DNA of 64,000 nucleotides from Lepeophtheirus salmonis (lineage: Eukaryota; Arthropoda; Copepoda; Siphonostomatoida; Caligidae). Below the pieces are notes generated by a model. The model saw only the letters and a program-made list of their open reading frames with translations. It was not told the origin of the DNA and did not search any database. The stretch covers positions 25,993,886 to 26,057,885 of the forward strand of contig NC_052143.2 in assembly GCF_016086655.4 (NCBI RefSeq). Direction: 5' to 3'. This document shows, in pieces, positions 35,966 to 47,388 of the stretch; the first letter of the stretch is position 1, and the number at the start of each line of letters is the position of its first letter. Made by a program: the position numbers and the translations under genes.

Positions 35966-36743
35966 TTTACATACATATTTTAAAATTTGGGCCATTTATG
36001 TTGAAGAAGTAAAACAAATAAATTGGTAACTTCTCATTTTCTTGACATTTGTGTTGATGTCTCATTTCATGTTGTATCATATTTTATATTTACAGAAACT
36101 GTGGTTCATTGAATTGCATTGATTTCTCATCGTAGTGTATATTTGAGACCCTCATCACAAAAATATAAATATTTCATCATATTATTTATTTGAATTACAA
36201 TTGTAACACTATTTTCCACCAAAAAGTTTTTGAACTTTTTCATCAACTTCAAGGCTCAATATTTGACTGTCTGCTTAAAATATAACTTCTTTAATCTATG
36301 TACTTATACACAACTGCTGTATATTATATATTTTTGAAAACGTTTCCATTATCAATAAACTATTGGAAATGTGGCATATACCTTCTTTGATTATTATTTG
36401 AACGGATTTTCTTTTTGAAGAGGAGTTCTTTTTATCCTTGGTAATTATTCAACTCTATTTGCCATAGATATGGATATCAAAAATAAGCCCATTTAATGAT
36501 AATAAATTTTATAAATCTGGTCTGGCTCATTTCCGAAATGTCTTAGTCTTTATTATTACTCATTTTTGAAGTACGGTGCATTGCACGACTTATTAGGAAT
36601 TAGATGGGCTTCAAATTTAATTATGAATCATAATTGTATCAGTATTTTTGATTTCTTCGTTATGAAATGAACTTTGAAACGAAGATTTTTCCTTCAATCT
36701 CGCCAGCTATGTGTCCATGTTCTTGTTGTATGTATATTAGAGA
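35966..36743. other. AT-rich spacer
   Basis: Nothing recognised. Confidence 0.4.
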
Positions 36744-37019
36744 TAGTGTTGTTTCAGTCCAGTCATAGGACTGTCCTTGGAATTTTTTAAACAAATATCG
36801 ATGGTTTATTATCTCAAATGAGATGAATGCAATATGTATAAAGATAATTGGACATATATATATAATAATAAATTATAAAACAATGTAACGAAATAATTAA
36901 AAAAAAAAAAGGAAATGACCCTCATTGATGTGATTGGGATCGAATTTACCTTCTTTAAGGACCAACCAATGGGACTGGACTACGGTCCTTGGTCCTAAAT
37001 AAGTACCAATACAACACTA
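36744..37019. mobile_element. 276-bp hAT-like MITE (TAGTGTTGT termini)
   Basis: Ends TAGTGTTGTTTCAGTCC and, on the reverse strand, TAGTGTTGTATTGGTAC are inverted repeats. Sub-terminal GTCCAGTCATAGGAC and GGGACTGGACTACGGTCC add further symmetry. Flanks attagaga and aatagagt match at 6/8, consistent with an old 8-bp duplication. No coding capacity. Confidence 0.65.
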
Positions 37020-37163
37020 AATAGAGTGGGTATAGACAGGAGGAAAGGTATGAAATGTTGAATGTGTTACTCTTCTCCAAAATTTGACTGCAGTTTTTTA
37101 CACTTTACTTTTTGAATGGCAATAACAATCGAAATTTTGCGTCATCATGATGTCATCAATATA

Positions 37164-37774
37164 CCGGGTGCGGTGAAAAAATCTTTATTCTTTCAATCTA
37201 GAACTTTATCAAGATGTATTTCAGCACCCAGTTATAATAGGGTATGTTAATAAAATAAAAATATGGCTTCCAGGCGGCCACGGAAGATCTTGCGCCCTAT
37301 GCAGATATATTCCTCAGAAATGTCATCCCAATGCTGGTTGACTGTGTCATTGAGGTTGTTGATATTTTGGTGATGGACTCAACATGCACCCAAAAAGTGA
37401 TGTCTATTGGGTTGGCATCGGTGACATTTTCTTTGGCCAGAAAGGGAAGTTGTCCTCCAACCATTTCTGGGCTTTTTTGGACGCGTGTGTAGGCGTACCA
37501 TCCTACTGGAACACCACGTGCATGTCTGGGTAATTGGCCTGGACTTATGTTAACAACTTCTCTATTGGTTCCTTGCGAGTGTCCAAAAGTGAGGACCGAA
37601 ATTCGTTGGTGATGTTCTGATGGGATTTTCTTGGTGTATTAGGCACTTAGGAAGATCTATTTTTTTATTTTTTTTTTTGTTTATTTTTAGTATTTGACCT
37701 GAAAATTTTTACTGAATTCACAAAAAACCTTATCTAGTAAAAACGAAGTGTAAAGATCTTTTCGCCGCACCCAG
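37164..37774 (-). mobile_element. mariner-like element, both ends present, transposase relic
   Basis: Inverted ends CCGGGTGCGGTGAAAAAATC and, on the reverse strand, CTGGGTGCGGCGAAAAGATC are each flanked by TA (37162-37163, 37775-37776). The minus strand encodes a decayed transposase: NEFRSSLLDTRKEPIEKLL, then YPDMHVVFQ, a stop, DGTPTHASKKAQKWL (second-Asp block), and a frameshifted SPDAN-type region near 37420. The end of the coding region continues into RKIFRGRLEA-type sequence near 37290. The N-terminal half is missing. At 611 bp this is an internally deleted copy; sisters are at 2052 and 54690. Confidence 0.82.
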
Positions 37775-37776
37775 TA

Positions 37777-38499
37777 TATAACACCATAAGATATTAAACG
37801 AAATTCCTCTCTAAATTATACAATTTCTTTGGGACTAAACACCACTCTGACAAGGAGCTTAATCATGATAGTCTGTTTATAAATATTTGTCACGAACGCC
37901 ATCATCTATATCATGCTTAGAATATATATGTATATATAGGAGGTGGTGGCAGCAGCGTCGGAGTAATCATTATTAATATGATTAAGGTCATTAAGAAGAA
38001 TTACAGAGTATTTATATATTATAATACCCTATTTCTCCCATTCTTACTTAACCCTTCCTCCCCCCCCCCCCTTCCTCTTTCTTTCTTTCCCCCTAAGGAT
38101 TTAAAACAACATCAGGGTCAATATGAAGGAATTTAAACTCGCTGTTAATAATAGTAAATAATAATTCCTTTAAGAAAAGCACGATTTAACAAAATTAAAA
38201 TGAAGTTTAAAAAAAATAAAATTCTAAGGAATAAGGAGAGAAAGGGAAGAAGTAAAATGAAGTTGATTAAAACATGTTAACATATGCATGTACTATATAT
38301 ATTTATATAAAGCAAATATACACAAAAAAATAAGGTTAATACATATTTTATTATATAAAATAAATCTACATTTAATAATTATTATTTAAGTAACAAAATA
38401 TGCAAAGTTCTTACAGAAAAACAAATTATTTCGCATATAACTCTGTGTTACTTATTAATATTATTAATGATTTATCAAAGGTAGAAAATAAGTTATCAA
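37777..38499. other. AT-rich spacer
   Basis: Run of 12 C at 38060-38071. Nothing else recognised. Confidence 0.45.
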
Positions 38500-39150
38500 C
38501 AGGGGCGTCCCCAGGGGTTAGAATGGAGATTTCTTTTCAAAATATTTTAATTTCATGTGAATAGCTACAGATTTTTTAATTTTTTCCAAAAAAATTTAAT
38601 AATTCAAATTTAATTTTAGGAATTTTTTCAAAAAAAGAATAAGAATAGCTATGGATTTTTGAATTCTTTTTCCAAAAAATTTTATAATTGAAATTTAATT
38701 TTTGAATTTTTTTCCGAAAAATTGTAATTTATTTTTTGAATTTTTTTCCAAAAACTTTAAATATTTGTGAACAGGTGTGGATTTTTGAAATTTTTTTCCA
38801 AAAAAATTTATTGTTTAAGAATAGCTATGGGTTTCTTAATTTTTTCCCAAAAAATTTAATTTTTTATCCTAATAGCTCAGGATTAAGGAATTTTTTTCGA
38901 AAATAATTCATTTTTAAAAAATAACTATGGATTTCTGAACTTATCTCCTTAAAATTTAATATTTGATTTTTTTTCCCCAAAAAATTAAATTTCTTGTTAA
39001 CAGCTGTTGATTTTTGAAATTTTTTAAGAATAGATATGGATTTTTAAATTATTTTCAAATTAAACTAATTTTTCTAATTTTCTTTCCAAAAACCTAATCC
39101 CCCCTCAAAAAAAAAAAAAAATATATACATAAAATCCTGCGGCACCCCTG
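38500..39150. repeat. CAGGGGCGTC-family element, best-preserved long copy
   Basis: Begins CAGGGGCGTCCCCAGGGG and ends ATCCTGCGGCACCCCTG, between perfect 5-bp repeats atcaa (38495-38499 and 39151-39155). The 651-bp body is a chain of variable modules: AATAGCTATGGATTTTTGAA, TTTTTTCCAAAAAATTTAAT and GAAATTTAATTTTTG. No frame codes for a protein. Confidence 0.85.
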
Positions 39151-39155
39151 ATCAA

Positions 39156-39884
39156 GGATTATTATCTCTTGCATCTGGAACTCCAATCATTTCACTTCTA
39201 TAACAAGACGAGACAAAGAGACTCATAACTTTTATATGCGTTTTGAGCACATCACTAATTAAAACAAAATAAAAAAACTTCCCAAAACATTTTGTTGACA
39301 TGAACGATAAATAAAGTCATAAAATTCAATTTCTTGACCACTTTCAAGGATATGAAGGAATACATATTTTTTTTTTTTTTTTGTAGAAAAAACTAACAGG
39401 CAGAGGCAAGTACATAATATTATAAACTATGTTTATGTATGTACCCATGTAATTGACTATGACGAGTCTTTATATGGGGAGCAATAAATTTCTTTTAATA
39501 GCTGTCCAAAAGAGCCCTTCATATTTTATTTTGTATCGTCAAGGCTACTACATCCAGCTACGGAATAAAACTCATGTCATATACAGATCAAATATGGTGA
39601 TGATGTCTTTATATATGTGAGTATAATACATAAGTGAGCAAGGAGGATTTTTCTCATCAAAAATGAGTCTGGATTACATTTGTATTCTTTGACTAAATAT
39701 TATCATTTTTTTATCTGATAAATTACTTTGATTAATGATTTAGAAGCGTCAAAAATAGAACTTAAAGATAGGAAAAATTCCCTCTTACAATTAAAGAAAG
39801 ACAATATGATAGATCAGTAATTCTCAATCAGTAGTTTTGTTTGTACCCCTTGAGAAAATATCAAGATCTCCCAGTACCACAGGA
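39156..39884. other. AT-rich spacer
   Basis: T-run at about 39368-39382. Nothing else recognised. Confidence 0.4.
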
Positions 39885-40086
39885 TTATATATTTTTTTTG
39901 GGGAGGATGAAGTTTTTAGGAAAATTTCTAAAATTCACAACTATTCACAAATAATTAAATTTCAAAATAAATTTTTTTTAAAAAAAAATTAAATTAAATT
40001 TCAAATATATAATTTTGTAGAAAAAAAAAATCCTATAATGGGGGGCTACAGCCCTTCCCCCAGCCGATACCCTACGGACACCACTG
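39885..40086. repeat. CAGGGGCGTC-family copy with decayed left end
   Basis: An AT-rich module body precedes GGGGGGCTACAGCCCTTCCC and the terminus CTACGGACACCACTG at 40086. The left end (CCACAGGATTATATATTTT) keeps only the inner part of the consensus. No target duplication is seen. Confidence 0.55.
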
Positions 40087-40456
40087 AGTACATACATATT
40101 ATGACCAAACAGAGACTTAACCTATAGAGAGCTCGCTCGCACAATATAAAATACTTTCATTTATTTACTTTGAGGAGAAATAATTTTGTGCAGATTCCTA
40201 TGCTCTAAATTATAGTTAATATATCTGCAACTTCTCACTCAATTTTGACCAAAATCTGTCATTTAGACAATATATCAAATAAATAATTTAAATTAATGAA
40301 TTTAAAAAATATATGTTATAGGAATTCCTAATTTTCTTGATTTTTGTAGCACCAAATCTTGAGTCACTACGTGTTATTCAAGTATATAAAATAAAAAGGA
40401 TTTAGGAGCAACAGTGAGAAAGAGACTGTTAAAATGTCTGTAAAACTGCATATTTA
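40087..40456. other. AT-rich spacer
   Basis: Nothing recognised. Confidence 0.4.
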
Positions 40457-40865
40457 TCTATTTATTAAATGTGAATGTCTGTGTGTGCATTTGTTTGTGG
40501 CTGTCCGGGAATCATGGTCAAACCAATGAATAGATTTTAAGGCTCAAGAGATGGTTCTGGTAATTTTTTTTCTTGCCTTCAACGCCATGGTGGTCTTAAA
40601 ATAGCCGCCTTTTTCTAAAAAATGATTTTTTTATTAACTATGACTATTTGATAGAAACATTTAAAGAAAGATTTAAAATGAAGAAAAACAGAAGAGACAA
40701 TAAAACAAAGGATTTTTGACAATAATAGGAAAGATGAGCGAATAAAGGTAGAACTTGAATATTTTTTTCTCCTCTAAACCTTATAATCTCTATATGAATC
40801 AGAAGAGTTTAGAATGAATTTTAATTTCTGAATATGCCGGGCAACGCCGGACAAACCTACTCTAG
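40457..40865 (+). mobile_element. Non-autonomous Helitron
   Basis: The 5' end is TCTATTTATTAAATGTGAAT, preceded by A; the 3' end is CTAG at 40862-40865, followed by T, the A|T target of Helitrons. About 10 bases before CTAG sits a short hairpin CCGGGCAACGCCGG. The early region (TGTCTGTGTGTGCATTTGTT, then GTCCGG) has the character of Helitron 5' ends in arthropods. There are no terminal inverted repeats and no Rep/helicase coding. The minus-strand copy at 13901-14511 shares most of its length. Confidence 0.75.
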
Positions 40866-41646
40866 TAATATATGAAAACAGAGTATCTAATAAAAAATAA
40901 TATTATTTAATTTCAAGGGAGAAATATATTAACAGCGTCGTAAAATTTATAACTTTCTACCATTTTAAAAAATAAAAATAAAAAAACCACCACATTGAGT
41001 AATAAGTTTAACAACTTTATATGTAAATAAAAATGTATCTATGACGTATATTGTACATTTAGAACCATTCCTTCCTCACATTTTCCTCATTATGTTTTTA
41101 TTCTAATGATTATTACTCGTATTGTTCAGAGATGATGTCTGTTGATTTGCAATTATTAAAGCAGCATCAATAACATTAGGGAGAAAGAAGGAGATAAATA
41201 AATACAAATGAGTCATAACTAATGACTAAATGATTAAAACAAATTACTTATAAAAGCATACATACATTTATACTTGGGTATAGTCCAAGGGGGAGGGAGA
41301 AAGGGGGAAAATACTCCCTTTTATGGCTTCAAGGTGAAAATAGGGTTTGCAGTTGTTGATCTTTCAGACACTATGATGAAACACCACCAGAAGATATCCA
41401 TAATAATTATTAAGACAAAATGTAATAGCTGTCAGGAACTTCTAGAGAACCACCACGAGCACTACTACTACCACCCATAATGACTACTCCCAATTTAACC
41501 GCCTCTGGAGTAAACCATCATTATTTATCTTTCTTAAAAAAAAATAATATAATAATACCATGTCAAAGATTTTAAAGTTATATTAGGCATTTGTTTTTTA
41601 ATGCCTCCCCTTTGGTTAGCTAGTACTCCTGATGTAAGGGGATATA
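40866..41646. other. AT-rich spacer
   Basis: A small plus-strand frame at 41274-41480 has GGGAGGGAGAAAGGGG at its start and no recognisable domain; I do not call it a gene. Confidence 0.4.
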
Positions 41647-42458
41647 CCGGGTAGTCAAATGAAATCTGAAAGCTTACTAATTCAATAATTAATTAAGGTT
41701 GAGGGATTGAACCTTTGTTCACATTTGTATATAGAAAAGCATTAACAATTAGTTACAAAACAAAACAAAACTAAGATCTCTGTCTTACGTACAAGCTGAG
41801 AAAAGGCCACTTGAAAGAGATCGACGAATTTCCATTCGCCCACTCCAAGCAGTTGTTTGTCTCCAGGACTAAAGTGTAAGCCGTCAGCAAGTCCAAAACG
41901 TTTGTAAAGCAAGAAGGGCTCTGTCAAAAATGTCAAAATTGACTCGAAAGAAAACAACCTAGGCCAATTCTCTCAAGTCCACGAGGAGCCATGCAAGAGA
42001 TCTCGGGCTTTCACGCCAGCCTGTCCAGAGAGCTATAAAAAAAGTGAAGAAAGAACATTGTGAGTGTGAAGAGGCCACTTTTGACACAAACCATTGAAAG
42101 AAGACCCTCTGCTCCGTTGCATACAGGCCTGATGCCAACCCCCACGACTACACTTTTTGAGTGCATGTTAGGGAGAAGGCCTGCAGTGTCTGTCATCCTA
42201 ACATCGAGGTCTTCAAAGCCATTGTCAAACAGAACTAGGACGCCGTAACAGATGACTGCAGCGGGTGCCAGCCCTTCCGTCCTCACTGGAAGTCATCATT
42301 CTCGCTACGGACGGATACATTAATGATGAAGAGAGTTCAGGCACACATCTATTTATAGTATAAATGTTGTTGAAATTCTATTGTTAATTAATAAATTATA
42401 TCTTGTTGAAGTTTAAAATTCAAAGTGTTCACTGGTCAGATTTTAATGGACCACTCGG
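41647..42458 (+). mobile_element. mariner-like element, both ends and TA present, internally deleted
   Basis: The left end CCGGGTAGTC then AAATGAAATCTGAA and the right end (reverse strand) CCGAGTGGTCCATTAAAATC are flanked by TA (41645-41646, 42459-42460). The plus strand reads IDEFPFAHSKQLFVSR early and DANPHDYTF, a stop, VHVREKA near 42130 (third-Asp block), so the central catalytic region is deleted. At 812 bp it is the most complete member of the group with copies at 6177 and 33711. Confidence 0.82.
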
Positions 42459-43855
42459 TATTATTGCTTAGAATGTTGATTGAATTACCTCCATGATTTT
42501 TGAATATTCAAACTCACTAAATACAGAATAGCCTAACTCAATTAAGATCTGCAGTTCGATTTAGTCCCTCATGGATTTTTTTGTTTTGGTTTCCTTAAAA
42601 AATTTGTTTTTTCTTTCTATCTATTGCATTCTATTAAATTTTGGATCGTCTAGAAGAAAATACATTGATGCTCTGAGTCATTCATTAGTTTGCATAATAT
42701 TACTATTTACCTAACTGGGGTTACCTAGTATATTTGTTATGTGGGTTTTGAATTATTTATAAATTATAGCTTTAATCATAAAGGACCGCTCTTTCACTTT
42801 CTTTTATACATAGTCCAACATTTGTAGATAATAAATAATTTAACTGGCCAACCATTTATTGATTTGTCTTTCCCCTTTTGAAGGAAAAGAAGGAGAGAGA
42901 GAGAGGCAATAAGGATCGCTTATGTCATGTATGATCCATGTATGCATTGTATATGCAAACACGATAAAGGACACATTCCTTTCCGTTATTATTAATAATA
43001 TTATTGTAATTGGAGTTTTGCAATATCCAAGGTTCCATGTAATGAGAACGACACTCTTATTATGAATCATATACACATTCCTTCAATCTAATTGAATATC
43101 CTAAAAGGTATACTACATATCCATATACATGGATACATAGCCATACCGTTTTAGAGTCGTTAACATTTTCCGATGTCATGCCAGGTACTCATTAACGGAA
43201 GTTTACCATTCCTAAGTGGGTCATCTTCCACATCCTCGATAAAATTCTACCTACCCACCCTACGATTGAGTAACAACATTTAATGTATCTAATTAGTAGT
43301 ATACTTTCATATATCTATGTATTGGAATAATGAACTCTAATTAAGTAATTAGATAGAGGGGAGATGTTTAATTGTATGAAGTTATGTCTGTTTTTATTAT
43401 TAATAATAATCATTGTTGCCAAGGAAGCGTTGTATCCATTATAAGTACCTACCATTGGAAACCGCGGTTTTAACGTCTCGATATGTAATTATTTATTAAA
43501 ATGTTTCAAGAGTTGGTGTTGTTGGAGGAATAATCCCATATATATAAAAGCTACATACTTTATTGACTATCAATTTGTAGGTGTTTGATTCTATTAAATA
43601 ATTGATAATAAATATATTAGACATGTACATGCAAATATGTTACAATATTTGTATTTCCTTCTTTTAATATCTCTACGCCTAACATGGAATGTGTTCTTTT
43701 AACTTCCTTGAATTCAAATGTATGTATATTGTATACATTTCTTGATTCATATTTCTAAGATCTTGTCTCCATCATCCAAGTTAGTCCTTCACTCTACCCC
43801 CCTCCCAATCCTCTCAATAACTCAAATGTGTACTATCATACTATATAACTTTATA
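42459..43855. other. AT-rich spacer
   Basis: (GA)n at about 42892-42905. Nothing else recognised. Confidence 0.4.
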
Positions 43856-44042
43856 ATGTAGTTTTCAAACTTTTTACAGGGGGTACCACGTAGGAGGTCA
43901 TACATTTATGACATCCCGAAAGAAGTACAATTTTTGACACCAGCCGTCCGTTTGTGTGTGTTGTCCAAAACTTGATCCCCACTCCTATTGGACGTCCTTA
44001 ATTTATAGACCCCTCCCCCTGGCTATATCTTGAAGACCACTG
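43856..44042. mobile_element. Possible small hAT-like MITE
   Basis: The left part TGTAGTTTTCAAAC then GGGGGTACCACG, and the right part (reverse strand) CAGTGGTCTTCAAGATATAG, both resemble hAT ends of the CAGTGGTTTTCAAA type. No matching target duplication was found, so the boundary is approximate. Confidence 0.45.
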
Positions 44043-44372
44043 ATATACTTCATATTGAAGAGATTATGTTGATTAGTTAGAAAGTGATCAGTTCACAATG
44101 GTGTGGACTCCCAATTATTCCATACCCCCTCCCTCATCCTAAAAAATCTTTAAATCACTAGCCTCACCCCCGTCAACTGGCTGGCATAAATATATGACCC
44201 CCCCTAATATAACATTTTAAGATCTTCAAATACCCAATTTTAACATCTTCAAATACCCCATTTTTGACAGAAAGTTACAAAAAAATTGAATGCCTTTAAT
44301 TTTTTTTTAGCGTCAATAAGTTTGTGCTAGCCCTTCATTAGTAGTGGAAATGGAAATTTAAAGTTATTAGTA

Positions 44373-44850
44373 ATGATTAAAATCGTGTGTATAATGGTTA
44401 TGTTAAAAAAACCAAAAAAAACCGAAAATCAACGTGGTAATCCTGAGAATTTGAAAAGTGTTTCCTTGAGGAGGTCAGCTAGAATAATCACTGACAAGGA
44501 AGGAGTGGGAGAAGGAAATTGGACATTGGCAAGAATGACTCTGACGTCGATCCCCAATTCTACGCCGAGTCCTACAAGGACTTATAATTTTAACTCAACA
44601 ACAAATCCTCAAAGGTTACTCTCAGTCTTTTATGAGCACACACAAATGTTCAATCATATTTTGAATATAGTAAAGTAGTAGGAAAGGAAGTTTATTACTA
44701 AGGGATTAGCTATTGATGACAATGGCTAAGTTAAAGAAATGCGTTATTCCGATGACAAATTCCTAAAAAACGTAAGAAAATTGTAACTCGTTAGTCCATC
44801 GGTTGTGAAGCACTTTATTAGAGAGTTCGGAATAAAATAAAAATGTTTGA
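44373..44850 (+). pseudogene. Interrupted coding-like frame, unidentified protein
   Basis: The frame opens at 44373 (or at inner Met codons near 44393-44400) and runs 101 codons. It reads MLKKPKKTENQRGNPENL, then SLRRSARIITDKEG, then GNWTLARMTLTSIPNSTPSP, with varied residues and fewer AT-biased codons than neighbouring chance frames. It stops at 44676 with two adjacent TAG codons. The same frame stays coding-like beyond, with RKFITKGLAIDDNG, a stop, VKEMRYSDDKFLKNVRKL, a stop, and LVSPSVVKHFIREFGIK to about 44840. That pattern suggests a decayed gene copy of some 150 codons. I do not recognise the protein, and no introns or terminal repeats are evident. Confidence 0.35.
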
Positions 44851-46115
44851 GAGGAGTAGTATTGCGTGATTATGCTAGGGAAAGGGGGGTGATAATGATG
44901 ACATCTTTAATATGTGTAATATTTACAGTGTTTACATATCTATCAAAAGTGGCTGAGTTCTTATTACTATCATGTGTCAGTAGTTATCATTAACTTGTCA
45001 CAAACATGGCTTTACTCTGATAAGTTATATATTATGTAAATAATACAGGGACGTCCTCAAGGGGGTGAGGAGCTGGATCCCCCCACCCAAAAAAATTTGA
45101 AAAAATATAATTCTGTCTTTCTTCCCCGGCACAGCTGATTTTAGCTGATCCAATGAAACCTCATTAGATTTTTCTTTCACTACTTGAAAACCCATACCAC
45201 ACAGGATTTTCATCATTAATGATAGATGTACTTTAGCCTTTAGAGTGCTACCTGGATGAGCTTTAGCTACACGCGCCCCTTTGCTAAACTACATTCATTA
45301 TTTTTTAATATATATAATGTCTTTGTTTCTTTTCCGTTTCGTTTCAAAAATGACTCCACGGATTTCATACATACATCTTATTTTTTACTCGGTAGATGGC
45401 TATTTAATTGAATCAACGATACTTTTTAAAGACTTCGTCACAAGAAATGACAATATTTTTTTGCAAAAGAACAGATGTTTCACTCAATTTAGTCAAATTA
45501 TATCAACTCACTGAATACTTAAATTGTATATCATGGTCACAGGATGAGATACCTTAGTTTCCTTAATGAAACATAATTTTAGATTAAAAGAAGAAGGAGT
45601 GTAGTTATATTAAATATCCAAAAGTGTTCGTACATATAAGCCTTGCTTTATTAATTTAAGTACTCATATATATAATACAGCATCAACAAATAATTGTATA
45701 CAAACACGAGTAAAACAAAATTTGACAAGATTCTACAAATGTTGAAGGTGTTTTCTTTTCTTGGAGTAACAATTATTAATAAATATGTATCTACACAAAC
45801 AGTTCAACTCTAGCAACATGCCTTTTAAAAAAAAAACACCATAGCACCAACACGTTTGATTAACTAACAACTTTCTTTTACTATGAAATTTTATTTTATG
45901 AAAATACTTTTGAAAAAGGCTTTAAAAAGTAATAATAGTAAGAATTGGATGTAAATAGAATCGCCATCTTTTCATTATTTAAATACATAGTAAAAAGGAA
46001 TTTGTTGTTAAGAAATATTAATTTGGTATATCATTTTATGTATTTATTTATCTATAAGTTAATCCAAATTACTATTTAAATAGGCCTCATTTCTGGATAG
46101 TGATGAAGTATATAG
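44851..46115. other. AT-rich spacer with a possible repeat end
   Basis: CAGGGACGTCCTCAAGGGGG at 45047 followed by GGATCCCCCCACCC looks like a further CAGGGGCGTC-type left end, possibly running to a CGCGCCCCTTT sequence near 45284. No target duplication. No genes are supported. Confidence 0.4.
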
Positions 46116-46156
46116 ATTAGGGGTGGGCTGAAGAGCTGTAGCCTCACACCCCTAAT
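46116..46156. repeat. Perfect 10-bp inverted repeat
   Basis: ATTAGGGGTG (46116-46125) and CACCCCTAAT (46147-46156) pair perfectly around a 21-base spacer that itself contains GGCT and AGCC. The AGGGGTG text recalls the CAGGGGCG family termini, and the following 46165-46265 has that family's AT-rich modules. It could be a head-to-head remnant. Confidence 0.5.
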
Positions 46157-47388
46157 ATCCAAACTTCTAAAAAAAAATACTATACTTTACTATATAAAAT
46201 AAAATATAAAATACTTTCTATGAATAGCTATGGATTTTTGAAAAAAATTCCCAAAAAATTGAAAGTGACGAATATAATTCATTCCTCTCTGCATATAATC
46301 TTTCTTACTTCATTGTCTAATTAATGGTTCAGGTGGAACCGTCGCCCCCCTTCTCTATGTTTTTCATTCGTTTGGATTCACAAAAAAAAAACCATTCATG
46401 TATAAATTATTTCCTTCAAATGTAAATATGTATTAGTCAATTCGTGAGATTGAATTATGAATGAGGTCTGAATTCATAATTTATTATTTCTCTCTTTTTT
46501 TCCATAGATTTAAAGGTTGATGAACCACCATCATTCTTTTAATTAAAGCCTCTATTATTACCTACCTAACTATGTACATACATATGGAAGGAAATTGTGA
46601 CTGATGTTTGTAGCGTTTATGTAATTATTATTATATCATAAGTGATATGTAGGAATAATATTTTTTACTACTTAAATTGGAATTTCCCATAGTTAAAAAC
46701 GATTCAATTTATTTCCTTCTAAAACTGGCAGATTGGCAAGGCTTGAAAAATAATAAAAGAAGAAAAAATATTATTGTCATTTTCTAATCATTACTTTTTT
46801 ATTTTTTTTTTTTTTGCTGAGTTAGATATTTATTTTACTGACAATAGCAAAAAAGATAATATAATATATGTCTAATGACAGGTCTATTAATTAGAGGTTT
46901 TTTTTCATATGCTAGAAAAAAAACACATTTTGTTTTTTATGTTTTGTTTTTTTCACACGTGTAATTACAAAAGGGTTTGATTATTATTATTATAAATTGA
47001 ATGAAGTATTCTACCTTAACAATAAAAATAGAATGTTAGCAAATTTTTCTGTGATTTTTTTCTTTTTGTTACCGGCAAATATAAAATAATATTCAAGTTC
47101 CAATGTCTGTCCCGGTTACAACTTGTATAATCTCATATTACAAGTGGCTATTTTTTTGTCTTAAAATGTTTTCGTTTTGAAAAAGGTTCTTTTAATTAGT
47201 CAGATCGAGTTGCACTGATTAAATATAAGGAAACAGTATTACAAATATTTCATAATATCTCGTCTTAGAAGTCCTCATCTATTAAGTATATTTCTTTCTG
47301 TAGTAAGGAACCTTTGCACATTGAGTTCCAGTGAATAATTTTTCCCGTGTCCATTGTCCATTGAGCTTCGACGTTCCATAATTAATTA
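46157..47388. other. AT-rich spacer
   Basis: TATGGATTTTTG module near 46227-46240 is a fragment of the AT-rich repeat body. T-run at about 46795-46815. No gene seen. Confidence 0.4.
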
